Shown: positions 26,228-36,821, counted from the first letter of the stretch. The stretch: DNA of 64,000 bases from Nannocystis sp. (GCF_016714285.1 NZ_JADJNN010000004.1:124001-188000); one strand, 5' to 3'. Program-made: numbers and translations. Notes: generated by a model from the letters alone, not told the origin.

Positions 26228-27447
26228 CACTCCGCCTTCTTGGCCGGCACGTCTGCAGCGATGGCCGGCACCGCGTCGATCGGCTTGCCCTGCGCGTCGA
26301 CGCGGACCACCTTCGCCCCGTCCTTCAAGCCGGTCTGGCCGGCCAGGATCACCGGCTCACCCGCGCCCAGACCCTTGACGATCTCGATGCGCTCCGGGTC
26401 GTTGAGGCCGGTCTCGACCCGCACCCGCTTCGCCGTGAAGCCCGCGCTCGCGTCGCCCACCAGCGTGAACAGGTAGGTCTGCTCCTCGTCGCGGACCACC
26501 GCCGCCTTCGGCACCAGCAGCACGTCGCTGCGGCTGTCGGTCGTCAACGTGACCTCCGCGTACATCCCCGGCAAGAACGCCGAGGCCCCGGCCGCGGCCC
26601 CGGCTGACGCTGGCATCGACACCGTCACCTTCACCGTGCCCGTGCTCGCGTCGATCGTCGGCGCGATGCGCAGGACCTTGCCCTCGCCGCGGCGCCCGCG
26701 GGCCGCCTTGCCGACAACCTCGGCCGCCTGCCCGACCTGGATGCGGTCGAGCTGCTTCTCCGGCACGAACACCCGCGCCACCAGCGTGTCGAAGTCGACG
26801 ATCGTCAGCAGCTCCGCCCCGTTGTTCACGAAGGCCCCCTCGGTCACCTTGCGCTGCGTGATCGTCCCGTCGAACGGCGCCGTCACCTTGGTGTTGCGCA
26901 TCTCGCGAGAGCGGTCGCTGAGGTCCAGCTGGGCCACCTCGAGCGCGTTGCGGGCCTTGAGGTACTCCTCCTGGCCGATCACCTTCTCGTTGTACAGCCG
27001 CTCCGCCCGGTCGAAGTCGACGCGGGCCTTCTCCAGCGAGGTGTTGGCCCGGACCAGCGAGTTGGCCTGCGCGTCGTAGCGGATCCGGGCCAGGAGCTGC
27101 CCCTTCTTGACCTGATCGCCCTCCTCCACCGTGAGGTCGACCAGGCGGCCCGTCGACTCGGCGTGGACCGTCACCTGCCGCTCGGCCTCGATCGTGCTCG
27201 CCGTCGAGATCGTCGACACGATCGACCCGCGCTCCACCACCCCGACCACCACCGGCGTCGGCTGCTCCTTCGCCGCCTCCCCGTCCTTGTCCGCCTTCCC
27301 GTCACGCGCCGCCCGGGCGTCGCAGCCGGCCCCCGCGAGTGCCAGCAACAGGGCACCCGCACGCGGCAGCCCCGGACGAACACACCGAACAACACGCACG
27401 CACAGCAGCGCGGCGCACACGACAACAATCACGAGGAGGACGGGCAT
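26227..27447 (-). CDS. RND efflux periplasmic adaptor (HlyD/MFP family), predicted lipoprotein
   Basis: A 406-residue membrane-fusion protein linking the RND permeases to an outer-membrane channel. A lipobox LAGAGC places the lipidated Cys at residue 42, after an unusually long N-terminus with two hydrophobic stretches; a later start is possible. Domains in order: lipoyl first half (ESTGRLVDLTVEEGDQVKKG), alpha-hairpin (RANTSLEKARVDFDRAERLY), lipoyl second half (TKVTAPFDGTITQRKV), beta-barrel (VFVPEKQLDRIQVGQ) and membrane-proximal domain ending VPAKKAE. It is the first gene of the leftward operon and overlaps the permease 2 start by one base. Substrate not predictable. Confidence 0.9.
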   Translation of the reverse strand: MPVLLVIVVVCAALLCVRVVRCVRPGLPRAGALLLALAGAGCDARAARDGKADKDGEAAKEQPTPVVVGVVERGSIVSTISTASTIEAERQVTVHAESTGRLVDLTVEEGDQVKKGQLLARIRYDAQANSLVRANTSLEKARVDFDRAERLYNEKVIGQEEYLKARNALEVAQLDLSDRSREMRNTKVTAPFDGTITQRKVTEGAFVNNGAELLTIVDFDTLVARVFVPEKQLDRIQVGQAAEVVGKAARGRRGEGKVLRIAPTIDASTGTVKVTVSMPASAGAAAGASAFLPGMYAEVTLTTDSRSDVLLVPKAAVVRDEEQTYLFTLVGDASAGFTAKRVRVETGLNDPERIEIVKGLGAGEPVILAGQTGLKDGAKVVRVDAQGKPIDAVPAIAADVPAKKAE

Positions 27448-27597
27448 GGGCAAGGGGCGCGGCCGACCAGCGCCGGGGGTGCATAGCACGGAATGTCGAA
27501 CCCGGATCGGGCCTGGTGCCCTCAACTCACGCCGCGAACCCCGGCCGTGACACACACGCGGCGAGGGGTCTTGGACACCCGCTCGCGGCCACCGGTT

Positions 27598-28380
27598 TCA
27601 CCCGCCGCGCGCCGCCAGCAACAGCTCCGCCAGCTCGATGAACCCATCGGCCTCACCGCCTGTGGTCACGGCCCGCGGCGGGCTCGGAAAATAGGCCAGC
27701 TGCGCCAGCACGTCGGCCGTGCCGACCGTCAGCCCGAAGCGCCCGGCGGTGAACAGCCCCGCGTCGTTCGGCGCGTCGCCGATCGTCACCACCTGCTCCG
27801 GATCGACCCCCCGCTTGTGCAGCAGCTGCAACAACGCGAGCCCCTTGTCGGGCACCGCCTCGGCCAGGTGCACGTGAACGTTCGACCAGACCAGGTGCAC
27901 CCCGAGCGCCTCCGCGTGCCCGCGAAGGCGCAACAACTCCGCCTCGTCGCGACCCTCGCGCTCGAACGCGACATCACCGAGCCGGCAATAGTCGTCGCCC
28001 GTGACGCGCAGCCCGGCCGCGAATTCCAGGTTCATCCGCTCGCCCGCCGCGCGCAGCCGGGCCCGGTCCGTCGCACGCCCGAGCCAGCGCGGCGCGTGGT
28101 CCGGCACGATCTCCAACAATCCGTTCTCCGCGAGTCCGCGGGTGACGCCCGGCACGTAGCGCACCAGCCCCTGCACCTCACCCGCCGGCCGACCCGACAC
28201 TGGCAACACCACCACCCCCGCCGCCGTCAGCCGCCGGATCGCCGCCAACACCGCCGGGTCGAGCTTGCCGCCCCGCGTCAGCGTGCCGTCGACGTCGGTC
28301 GCCACGAGGCTCACGCGTCCGAGGTCCTCGCTGGCAGCGACGCGCGAAATTGGGGCAGGGACGCGAGAATCAGTGCTCAT
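27598..28380 (-). CDS. HAD superfamily hydrolase (Cof / mannosyl-3-phosphoglycerate phosphatase-like)
   Basis: A 260-residue Mg-dependent phosphatase of the haloacid dehalogenase superfamily, C2-cap (IIB) type. Motif I is DVDGTLT with nucleophile Asp29 and acid Asp31. Motif II is VLPVSGRP. The conserved Lys is in VPDKGLALLQLL and motif IV is GDAPNDAGLF. The cap lies between about residues 85 and 180. The start ATG at 28380 is chosen; one three codons upstream is possible. It is divergent from the kinase gene with an 81-base shared gap. Substrate (sugar phosphate or phosphoglycerate) is inferred from family only. Confidence 0.85.
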   Translation of the reverse strand: MSTDSRVPAPISRVAASEDLGRVSLVATDVDGTLTRGGKLDPAVLAAIRRLTAAGVVVLPVSGRPAGEVQGLVRYVPGVTRGLAENGLLEIVPDHAPRWLGRATDRARLRAAGERMNLEFAAGLRVTGDDYCRLGDVAFEREGRDEAELLRLRGHAEALGVHLVWSNVHVHLAEAVPDKGLALLQLLHKRGVDPEQVVTIGDAPNDAGLFTAGRFGLTVGTADVLAQLAYFPSPPRAVTTGGEADGFIELAELLLAARGG

Positions 28381-28412
28381 GGGGCGCATTCGCAGAATTG
28401 TGACGGGCGCGC

Positions 28413-28441
28413 TTGCTCGACCGGCGCGGCCTCGTGATAGT
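28413..28441 (+). promoter_or_regulatory. Candidate sigma-70-type promoter of the kinase gene
   Basis: TTGCTC at 28413-28418 and GATAGT at 28436-28441 are separated by 17 bases and lie 20 bases upstream of the kinase ATG. It sits in the gap between divergent HAD and kinase genes. Confidence 0.35.
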
Positions 28442-28461
28442 GTCCGAGGTACCCCCTCGAC

Positions 28462-29670
<1,209 letters not shown>

Positions 29671-29755
29671 ACGCGGCGCTGTGAATCAGGCGCCCCGCGT
29701 CTGACACCACGGCCCCGGCGAATGGGTCTATCGTGACGGTCCGCGGACCGTCGCC

Positions 29756-30652
29756 ATGGAACTGTCGATCAAGAAGCTCACGAAGACCTACCCCAACGGC
29801 GTGCGCGCGCTGCAGGGCGTCGACCTCACGATCCCCCCCGGCATGTTCGGCCTGCTCGGCCCCAACGGCGCCGGTAAGTCGTCGCTCATGCGCACGATCG
29901 CCACCCTGCAGGACCCCGACGCCGGCAGCATCCGCTTCGGCGACATCGACGTGCTCACGCAGAAGGCCGAGCTGCGCAAGCTGCTCGGCTACCTCCCGCA
30001 GGAGTTCGGCCTCTACCCGAACCTCTCCGCCGAGGCCGTCCTCGAGCACTTCGCCGTGCTCAAGGGCATCACCGTCCGCCGTGAACGTCACGCCCAGGTC
30101 GCCGCGCTGCTCGAGCAGACCAACCTCGCCGCCGTCCGCAAGAAGGCCGTCGGCGGCTTCTCGGGCGGCATGAAGCAGCGCCTCGGCATCGCCATCGCCC
30201 TGCTCGGCCGCCCCCGCCTCGTCATCGTCGACGAGCCCACCGCCGGCCTCGACCCCACCGAGCGCCACCGCTTCCTCAACCTCCTCGGCGAGATCGGCGA
30301 CGACGTCGTGGTCATCCTCAGCACCCACATCGTCGAGGACGTCGCCGAGCTGTGCCCGAACTTTGCGATCATCGCCGGCGGCCGCGTGCTCTACACCGGC
30401 GCCCCCGAGGCCGTCACCGCCACCCTGCGCGGCAAGCTGTGGCGCCGCGTCAGCACCCGCGCCGAGCTCCCCGATCTCCAGCGCCGCCTCAAGGTCATCT
30501 CCACCCGCCTCATCACCGGCCGCCCCGTCGTCCACGTCCACCACGAGGGCAGCCCGGGCCCCGACTTCGAACCCGTCGAGCCCAGCCTCGAGGACGTGTA
30601 CTTCCACCACGTCGCCCAGGCCCAGGCCGAGCCAGCAGCGAGGCCCGCATGA
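29756..30652 (+). CDS. ABC transporter ATP-binding protein
   Basis: A 298-residue ATPase subunit of a CcmA/NatA-like ABC system. Walker A is GPNGAGKSS at 35-43, Q-loop YLPQEFGLYP, signature SGGMKQRLG, Walker B LVIVDEPTAGLDP and the switch His in ILSTHIVEDV. A C-terminal extension of about 70 residues ends AARPA. Its stop overlaps the start of the permease-peptidase gene (ATGA), so the two are translationally coupled and almost certainly one complex. Confidence 0.93.
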   Translation: MELSIKKLTKTYPNGVRALQGVDLTIPPGMFGLLGPNGAGKSSLMRTIATLQDPDAGSIRFGDIDVLTQKAELRKLLGYLPQEFGLYPNLSAEAVLEHFAVLKGITVRRERHAQVAALLEQTNLAAVRKKAVGGFSGGMKQRLGIAIALLGRPRLVIVDEPTAGLDPTERHRFLNLLGEIGDDVVVILSTHIVEDVAELCPNFAIIAGGRVLYTGAPEAVTATLRGKLWRRVSTRAELPDLQRRLKVISTRLITGRPVVHVHHEGSPGPDFEPVEPSLEDVYFHHVAQAQAEPAARPA

Positions 30653-33600
30653 GCCAGCTCCTCAGCTTCGCCGGCTTCGAGCTGCGCTACCACCTGCGCC
30701 GCCCGATCACCTACGTCTTCATGGCGACGATGTTCGCCTTCGCCTTCCTGTTCGGCACCACCGACGCGATCAGCATCGGCGGCGTCGGCGGCAAGATCGC
30801 CCTCAACTCCCCGTGGGCGCTCAACACCGTGATCATGGTCCTGACCCTCGTCGGCATGATCATCACCTCCGCGATCAGCGGCACCGCGATCCTGCGAGAC
30901 TTCGAGCTCAAGACCCACGAGCTGCTGTTCACCACCCGCCTCAGCAAGCCCAGCTTCGTGCTCGGCCGCTTCCTCGGCGCCTACGCCGTCACCGTCCTCG
31001 TGTTCTCCTGCGCCGCCCTCGGCATCGGCGCAGCCATGTTCTGGCCCTGGACCGACGCCGACAAGCTCGGCCCCGGCGGCCTCGTCAACTACCTCTGGCC
31101 GCTCGTCGTCTACGTCCTCCCCAACGCCCTCGTCGCGTGCGCCCTGTTCTTCGCGGTCGGCATCCTCACCCGCAGCTTCATCGCCGTCTACGTCCAGGGC
31201 ATCGTCCTGTTCGTCGGTTACTCGCTCGCCCTCTCCCTCATCGCCGACCTCGAGAACAAGACCCGCGCCGCCCTCCTCGACCCCTTCGGCATCCAGGCCA
31301 CCCGCAGCGTCCAGGAGAGCTGGACCGTCGTCGAGAAGAACAACCTCCTGGTCCCGCTGCGCGACCTCCTGCTCTACAACCGCCTGCTCTGGGTCGGCCT
31401 CGCCCTGCTGGTGCTCGCGCTCGCCTACCGCATGTTCCGCATGGAGGCCTTCCTCGGCGCCCGCCGCCGCGGCAAACCCGAACCCGAGCCAGACCAGACC
31501 CCGCGCGTCGCCACCAGCATCCCGCCAGTGACCCTGCGCCCCCGCCCGCTCGCCGAGCTGCGCACCCTCATCGGCCTCTACTACCGCGGCATCACCGGCG
31601 ACCGCCCGTTCCGCGCCCTGGTCGCCAGCGGCATGCTGCTGACCGTCATCAACGCCTTCAACGCCGACCTCATCTACGGCACGACCACCTACCCGGTCAC
31701 GTACGCGATGATCGAGATCGTCGCCAGCTTCGGCCTGTTCTTCCTCATCATCACCGCCCTCTACAGCGGCGAGCTCGTGTGGCGCGAGCGCAGCCTGCAC
31801 TGCGACCAGATCCAGGACGCCACCCCCGTCTCCACCCCGCGGGTCTTCGCCGCCAAGATCATCGGCCTCGTGCTCGCCCAGGCCGTCCTCATCCTCGCCC
31901 TGATCGCCATCGGCGTCGCCGTGCAGGCGATCAAGGGCTACACGAACTTCGAGCTGGGCGTCTACTTCGGCTACCTCTACGGCTTCGTGTTCCCCGGCGT
32001 GGTCCTCACCACCCTGCTCGCCTTCTTCATCCACGTCGTCGCCAACAACAAGTTCCTCGGCAACGCCCTCGTCGTCGTCTTCTACATCCTCACCATCGCC
32101 CTCTCCGCCTGGGGCCTCGAGCACCGCCTCTACAACTTCGGCAACGCCCCCACGCCGACCTACTCGGACATGAACGGCTACGGCCCCGACGTCGCCGCCA
32201 ACCTGTGGTTCACCGCCTACTACTTCGCCTGGGCCATGGTCCTCCTGGCGATCGCCCGCCTCCTGCTGGTCCGCGGCACCGTCGCCGGCTGGCGCGCCCG
32301 CCTGCACGCCGCCCGCGGCCGCCTCACCCCGCGCTGGTTCGCCTTCGCCGGCCTCGCCCTCGCCGCCTGGGTCGGCATCGGCGCCTTCATCCTCCACAAC
32401 ACCAACACGCTCCACGTGTTCCGCAGCCGCGACGCGAGCGACGCCCTCCAGGCCGAGTACGAGCGCAGCTACAAGCAATACGAGTCGCTGCCGCAGCCCC
32501 GCATCACCGCCGTCGATGTCCACGTCGACATCTTCCCCGAGCGCGGCCACATGCAGGCCAGGGGCAGCTACCAGCTCGTCAACCGCAACGAGCTCGACGT
32601 CAGCGAGCTCCACCTGCGCCTCGACGAGGCGGTCACGATCCGCGAGCTCGCCCTCGACCGCCCCACCACCCTCGTCTCCGACGACCCCCGTCTGCGCTAC
32701 CAGATCCTCCGCCTCGCCACCCCCATGCGCCCCGGCGAGCGCGCCACCCTGAACTTCGACCTCGCCTACGAGCGCGAGGGCTTCGGCAACGACGGCCGCC
32801 GCAGCTCGATCGTCGACAACGGCACCTTCTTCAACAACGTCGAGTTCTTCCCCGGCATCGGCTACTCCCGCAGCTACGAGCTCGCCGACGACGACCGCCG
32901 CAAGGAGCAGGGCCTCCCGCTGCGCGAGCGCATGCACAAGGTCGACGACCAGGACGCCCGCAAGAACACCTACATCGCCAGCGACGCCGACTGGATCGAC
33001 TTCGCCGCCAGCGTCTGCACCTCCCCGGACCAGATCGCCATCGCCCCCGGCTATCTCCAGCGCGAGTGGGAGGCGGACGGCCGCCGCTGCTTCGCCTACC
33101 AGATGGACAGCAAGATCCTCCCCTTCTTCGCGTTCCTGTCGGCCCGCTACGCCGTCCTGCGCGACAAGTGGAAGGATGTCGACATCGAGATCTACTACCA
33201 GCCCGGCCACGAGTACAACCTGACCCGCATGGTCGACGCCGTGAAGAAGTCGCTCGACTACTTCACCGCCAACTTCAGCCCCTATCAGCACCGCCAGGTC
33301 CGCATCCTCGAGTTCCCGCGCTACGCCAGCTTCGCCCAGTCCTTCCCCAACACCATCCCCTACTCCGAGAGCATCGGCTTCATCGCCCGCGTCCGCCCCG
33401 ATGACCCCGACGACCTCGACTATCCCTTCTACGTCACCGCCCACGAGGTCGCCCACCAGTGGTGGGCCCACCAGGTCATCGGCGCCGACGTCCAGGGCTC
33501 CACCATGCTCTCCGAGTCGCTCTCGCAGTACTCCGCCCTCATGGTCATGGAACGCGAGTACGGCCGCGACAAGATGAAGAAGTTCCTGGCCTACGAGCTG

Positions 33601-34215
33601 CGCAGCTACCTCCGCGGCCGCAGCAGCGAGCGCAAGAAGGAGCTGCCGATCATGCTCGGCGAGGACCAGCCCTACATCCACTACAACAAGGGCTCCCTGG
33701 TCTTCTACGCCCTCCGCGACTACCTCGGCGAGGACGTCCTGAACGCGACCCTGGCCCGCTACATCCGCAAGGTCGCGTTCCAGCCGCCCCCCTTCACCAC
33801 CTCAAAGGAGCTGGTCGCCATGCTCCGCGAGGTCACCCCGCCCGCGCAGGCCCACCTCATCGAGGACCTGTTCGAGACCATCACCCTGTTCGACAACAAG
33901 GTCCGCGAGGCCAGCGTCGAGGAGAAGGACGGCAAGTTCACCGTCAAGCTCACCCTCGCCGCCCGCAAGCTGCGCGCCGACGAGCTCGGCGTCGAGACCG
34001 AGGTCCCGCTCGCCGACGACATCGAGGTCGGCGTGTTCGCGGCCCCCGGCCCCGGCGAGACCCTCGGCCGCCCGCTCTACCTCCAGCGCCACCACATCAC
34101 CCAGGCCGAGACCACCCTCGAGCTCAGCGTCGACGAGCGACCCGACCGCGCCGGCATCGATCCGAACAACAAGCTCATCGACCGCAACCCCGACGACAAC
34201 ACCGCGTCCCTGTGA
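30649..34215 (+). CDS. ABC permease fused to M1-family zinc aminopeptidase
   Basis: A 1188-residue membrane protein. The first 590 residues hold about 12 hydrophobic segments in two sets (for example VFMATMFAFAFLFG, LNTVIMVLTLVGMIITSA, then IIGLVLAQAVLILALIAIGVA), i.e. an ABC-2-like permease. Residues about 620-1188 are an M1 aminopeptidase: the zinc ligands are His932 and His936 in HEVAHQWWAH and Glu956 in MLSESLSQYS. A conventional GAMEN exopeptidase motif is not obvious; SIGFIARV is at its place. The peptidase would lie outside the cytoplasm. The ATP-binding partner is encoded immediately upstream. Transport or processing of peptides is inferred from the fusion. Confidence 0.9.
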   Translation: MSQLLSFAGFELRYHLRRPITYVFMATMFAFAFLFGTTDAISIGGVGGKIALNSPWALNTVIMVLTLVGMIITSAISGTAILRDFELKTHELLFTTRLSKPSFVLGRFLGAYAVTVLVFSCAALGIGAAMFWPWTDADKLGPGGLVNYLWPLVVYVLPNALVACALFFAVGILTRSFIAVYVQGIVLFVGYSLALSLIADLENKTRAALLDPFGIQATRSVQESWTVVEKNNLLVPLRDLLLYNRLLWVGLALLVLALAYRMFRMEAFLGARRRGKPEPEPDQTPRVATSIPPVTLRPRPLAELRTLIGLYYRGITGDRPFRALVASGMLLTVINAFNADLIYGTTTYPVTYAMIEIVASFGLFFLIITALYSGELVWRERSLHCDQIQDATPVSTPRVFAAKIIGLVLAQAVLILALIAIGVAVQAIKGYTNFELGVYFGYLYGFVFPGVVLTTLLAFFIHVVANNKFLGNALVVVFYILTIALSAWGLEHRLYNFGNAPTPTYSDMNGYGPDVAANLWFTAYYFAWAMVLLAIARLLLVRGTVAGWRARLHAARGRLTPRWFAFAGLALAAWVGIGAFILHNTNTLHVFRSRDASDALQAEYERSYKQYESLPQPRITAVDVHVDIFPERGHMQARGSYQLVNRNELDVSELHLRLDEAVTIRELALDRPTTLVSDDPRLRYQILRLATPMRPGERATLNFDLAYEREGFGNDGRRSSIVDNGTFFNNVEFFPGIGYSRSYELADDDRRKEQGLPLRERMHKVDDQDARKNTYIASDADWIDFAASVCTSPDQIAIAPGYLQREWEADGRRCFAYQMDSKILPFFAFLSARYAVLRDKWKDVDIEIYYQPGHEYNLTRMVDAVKKSLDYFTANFSPYQHRQVRILEFPRYASFAQSFPNTIPYSESIGFIARVRPDDPDDLDYPFYVTAHEVAHQWWAHQVIGADVQGSTMLSESLSQYSALMVMEREYGRDKMKKFLAYELRSYLRGRSSERKKELPIMLGEDQPYIHYNKGSLVFYALRDYLGEDVLNATLARYIRKVAFQPPPFTTSKELVAMLREVTPPAQAHLIEDLFETITLFDNKVREASVEEKDGKFTVKLTLAARKLRADELGVETEVPLADDIEVGVFAAPGPGETLGRPLYLQRHHITQAETTLELSVDERPDRAGIDPNNKLIDRNPDDNTASL

Positions 34216-34218
34216 GCC

Positions 34219-34241
34219 GCGCTCCGTGCTCGCCGGAGCGC
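34219..34241 (+). terminator. GC hairpin after the ABC-peptidase operon
   Basis: GCGCTCCG at 34219-34226 pairs perfectly with CGGAGCGC at 34234-34241 around a seven-base loop, three bases past the stop at 34215. No T-tract is present. Confidence 0.5.
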
Positions 34242-34333
34242 CCGCGCCGAGCTCCCGGCCCGGGCCCTGCGATCGCCGACGCAGCGCCAACATTACGCCG
34301 CTGCCTCGCGCGACGAGATCGCCTCGCCAGTGA

Positions 34334-34340
34334 TAAACCT
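34334..34340 (+). promoter_or_regulatory. -10-like box TAAACCT with leaderless spacing
   Basis: TAAACCT is followed by six bases and ATG 34347. It matches the TA-N2-3-CT-GC pattern at 417, 35945 and 42587 in front of other lipoprotein or sigma-factor genes. Confidence 0.3.
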
Positions 34341-34346
34341 GCGCTC

Positions 34347-35174
34347 ATGCGCAGCCCTTACCCTTGCCTCTTCATCCTCGCCTCGCTCCTCGCCTGCGGC
34401 CCCGGCGGCAACAACACGGACACAAGCACCGGCGGCAGCACCAGCACCAGCGCCTCGACCAGCAGCCCCGCGACCACCGAGCCCACCGGCGAGCCGACCA
34501 CCAACCCCAGCGAGCCCGGCACCACCAGCACCGCCTCCGCGACCGGCACCGCGACTGGCACCGCGACTGGCACCGCCACCACCACCGGCGAACCCGGCAG
34601 CACCAGCACCAGCACCAGCGAGCCAGGCAGCACCAGCGCCAGCAGCACCGGCGGCACCGTCCTCGGCCAGTGCGAGAGCGACAAGGACTGCAAGCTGCAG
34701 GACGACTGCTGCACCTGCACCGGCGTCCCGAGCGACGAGAACCCGGTCCCCTGCGGCCTCGACTGCAAGCAATCGAAGTGCTCCGAGCTCGGCATCGACG
34801 CCGCCGTCTGTCGCCTCGGCGTGTGCGAGACGGAGCGCCTCCAGTGCGATCAGACCAAGGTCGCCTGCGACGCCCTCCCGCCGATCTGTCCCGAAGGCCA
34901 GCTCCCAACCATCACCCCCGCGTGCTGGACCGGCAAGTGCGTCCCGGCCGAGTACTGCGACGTCGTCCCCGACTGCGGCTTCTGCCCGCAAGGTCACCTG
35001 TGCGTGCAGAACATCGATCTCGGGCCCACCCAGCCCACCTGCGAGCCGATCCCGCCCGGCTGCAGCGACGACCCCGACTGCGCCTGCGCCGGCGACCTCG
35101 TGTGCAAGGACCCCTACAATTTCTGCAGCGAGCAGAAGGGCCCCGTGATCCACTGCGAGTGCCCGAACTGCTGA
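34347..35174 (+). CDS. Secreted Cys-rich lipoprotein
   Basis: A 275-residue lipoprotein. The lipobox ends at Cys17 (ILASLLAC). Residues 18-105 are a Thr/Ser/Gly/Glu linker with TATGTATGTATT-type repeats. The C-terminal 165 residues hold about 28 cysteines in disulfide-like arrays (CESDKDCKLQDDCCTCTGVP, CGFCPQGHLCVQN, CSDDPDCACAGDLVC). This organisation is common in Nannocystis-type myxobacteria. The module is probably extracellular, perhaps binding or protease-inhibitor-like, but no named domain is recognised. Confidence 0.8.
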   Translation: MRSPYPCLFILASLLACGPGGNNTDTSTGGSTSTSASTSSPATTEPTGEPTTNPSEPGTTSTASATGTATGTATGTATTTGEPGSTSTSTSEPGSTSASSTGGTVLGQCESDKDCKLQDDCCTCTGVPSDENPVPCGLDCKQSKCSELGIDAAVCRLGVCETERLQCDQTKVACDALPPICPEGQLPTITPACWTGKCVPAEYCDVVPDCGFCPQGHLCVQNIDLGPTQPTCEPIPPGCSDDPDCACAGDLVCKDPYNFCSEQKGPVIHCECPNC

Positions 35175-35220
35175 CATACCGCGCGCCCCCGCGCGTGGCC
35201 CGGCGAGAATGTCAGCGTGC

Positions 35221-35242
35221 AGCTCGCGGCCAGCCGCGAGCT
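35221..35242 (+). terminator. Perfect hairpin downstream of the Cys-rich lipoprotein
   Basis: AGCTCGCGG at 35221-35229 pairs perfectly with CCGCGAGCT at 35234-35242 around CCAG. It lies 46 bases past the stop at 35174 and before the next promoter-like box. No T-tract follows. Confidence 0.45.
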
Positions 35243-35312
35243 TCGCCACTCCCGCAGCAGCGCGCGCCCGCACGCGTCGTCCCGCGTCGCCGCGTCGTGT
35301 TACAGATCGGCG

Positions 35313-35868
35313 ATGCGCACCACGCTTGCCCTTACCTTGACCCTCTGCCTCGCCGCCTGCGGCACCGAAGACAAGACCAGCGACGCGAGTGACTCCGCGA
35401 GTGGCTCCGCCAGCGAAGCCACCGGCGAGACCACCGCCCCCACCTCGGGCCCCACGTCGGGCCCGAGCTCCGGCGAGTCCGCCTCCGGCGAGTCCGGCGC
35501 TGCGACCACCGGGGGCCAGTCCAGCGTCGTCGCCGAGGACTCGCGCTCCATGTGCGTCGGCCAGCCGCCGCTGCTCCCCGAAGAGCTCGGCTCCCCGCCG
35601 ATCGCCGCCCCCGGCCTCAGCGCCATGGCCCTCGGCGGAGGCAAGGTCGCCGTCACCGAGACCGAGTACGTCGAGAACTGCGGCTACAGCTTCACCGCCG
35701 TCCCCGAGGAGACCGCCCCCAACACCATCAGCATCACCTACGAGCACACCGGCAGCGAAGCCGACTGCGAGTGCAACTTCACGATCGACTTCACCCTGAG
35801 CGGCCTGTCCCCGGGGACTTGGACCATCGAAGGCCGGCGCCCTCTCGGCCATGGTCGACGTCACCTGA
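35313..35868 (+). CDS. Small lipoprotein, frameshifted near its 3' end
   Basis: A lipoprotein of about 184 residues once repaired. Cys16 ends the lipobox (TLCLAAC). A Ser/Gly/Glu/Thr linker covers residues 17-70, and a small domain with Cys pairs follows (ENCGYSFTAVPEE, EADCECNFTIDFTLSGL). After SPGTWTIE the frame turns into Arg-rich nonsense and would run to 36512 straight through the next gene. Removing one base near 35831-35833 restores AGALSAMVDVT and a TGA at 35866-35868. The length 556 is one more than a multiple of three. The start follows a TACAGAT box by five bases. Confidence 0.68.
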
Positions 35869-35944
35869 ACGCCCGCGGGCCCTTCCGCCCGCGCTCGACC
35901 ATGGGTCCGATCGCAGACCGGTCGCGGCCGCCCGCGATCCACGC

Positions 35945-35950
35945 TAGCCT
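35945..35950 (+). promoter_or_regulatory. TANNNT box with leaderless spacing
   Basis: TAGCCT, six bases and then ATG 35957. The hexamer is identical to the box in front of the sigma-factor gene at 417. Confidence 0.35.
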
Positions 35951-35956
35951 GCCCCC

Positions 35957-36757
35957 ATGGACTGCCGCACCCTCGCCCGCGCCGCGTTCGCCTGCCTGCT
36001 CGTGCCCGCCTGCCAGCGCGTCCCGATCGACGACCTCGGCGGCGAGAGCTCCGGCAGCGCCACCGACGTCGAGAGCGCCGACGACGGCGTCCCCGGCGAC
36101 GCCGACGGCGGCTTCGGCCCCGAGTTCAACTGCGAGCCCGCCGACGAGAATGCCTGCCCCACCGGCCAGAAGTGCACCGCGATCAGCGAGGGCGGCCCGC
36201 AGAACCACTTCAACTGCGTCCCCGACGACGGCATGCTCATCCCCGGCGACGACTGCGAGCCCGCCGAGGGCACCGGCCAGGACGGCTGCACCTCCGGCCA
36301 CGTCTGCCTGCGCACCAACCCCGAGGACCAACTCGGCCGCTGCCTCCCCGCCTGCCGCAACGACGCGGACTGCGAGCCCGGCGGCTGCCAGGCGAGCCCC
36401 TACACCCTCACGACCTTCTGCGCCGACGCCTGCGACCCGATCGTCCCCGACTGCGACAACGGCTTCGCCTGCCACCAGACCGCCGACCGCTTCGTCTGCG
36501 ACATGCTCCTGACCGACACGGACATCAGCCAGCCCGGCGAGCCCTGCAACGCCGTCGGCCTGCGCGGCTGCGCGGCCAACCTCGCCTGCATGCATGGGGC
36601 CCTGATCCCCGGCTGCATCGGCGACGCCTGCTGCACCAACGTCTGCGACCTCAACCAAGGCGACGAGCAGTGCGCCTCCCCGTCGCTCTGTCGCCCCCTC
36701 TTCGCCGCCCCCGCCCCCGGCTTCGAGACCGTCGGCGCCTGCTACGTGCCCTACTGA
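35957..36757 (+). CDS. Cys-rich secreted lipoprotein
   Basis: A 266-residue lipoprotein with Cys19 at the lipobox (CLLVPAC). A short acidic Ser/Gly/Asp linker is followed by a Cys-rich module with about 27 cysteines in regularly spaced pairs: CPTGQKCTAI, CTSGHVCLRT, CRNDADCEPGGC, CDNGFACHQT, CAANLACMHG, CCTNVCDL. The pattern repeats a roughly 40-residue unit of the type found in many myxobacterial surface proteins. No enzyme motif is visible. It ends 64 bases before a convergent gene. Confidence 0.8.
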   Translation: MDCRTLARAAFACLLVPACQRVPIDDLGGESSGSATDVESADDGVPGDADGGFGPEFNCEPADENACPTGQKCTAISEGGPQNHFNCVPDDGMLIPGDDCEPAEGTGQDGCTSGHVCLRTNPEDQLGRCLPACRNDADCEPGGCQASPYTLTTFCADACDPIVPDCDNGFACHQTADRFVCDMLLTDTDISQPGEPCNAVGLRGCAANLACMHGALIPGCIGDACCTNVCDLNQGDEQCASPSLCRPLFAAPAPGFETVGACYVPY

Positions 36758-36821
36758 TCGCCCGCTGGCCCCCCGCCGCCTACTGGCACCCGCGGACATC
36801 GTCTGCTGATCGATCGCCGGC

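Noticed and set aside
22925..26476. 1183-residue plus-strand frame over the RND permease
   Set aside because: Arg/His/Pro-rich shadow of the minus-strand RND gene.
30391..33681. 1096-residue antisense frame under the ABC-peptidase gene
   Set aside because: Gly/Asp/Glu/Val-rich antisense artefact of high GC3; the plus strand has clear motifs.
35869..36512. C-terminal extension of the small lipoprotein to 36512
   Set aside because: It overlaps the well-supported Cys-rich lipoprotein in another frame and results from a frameshift.
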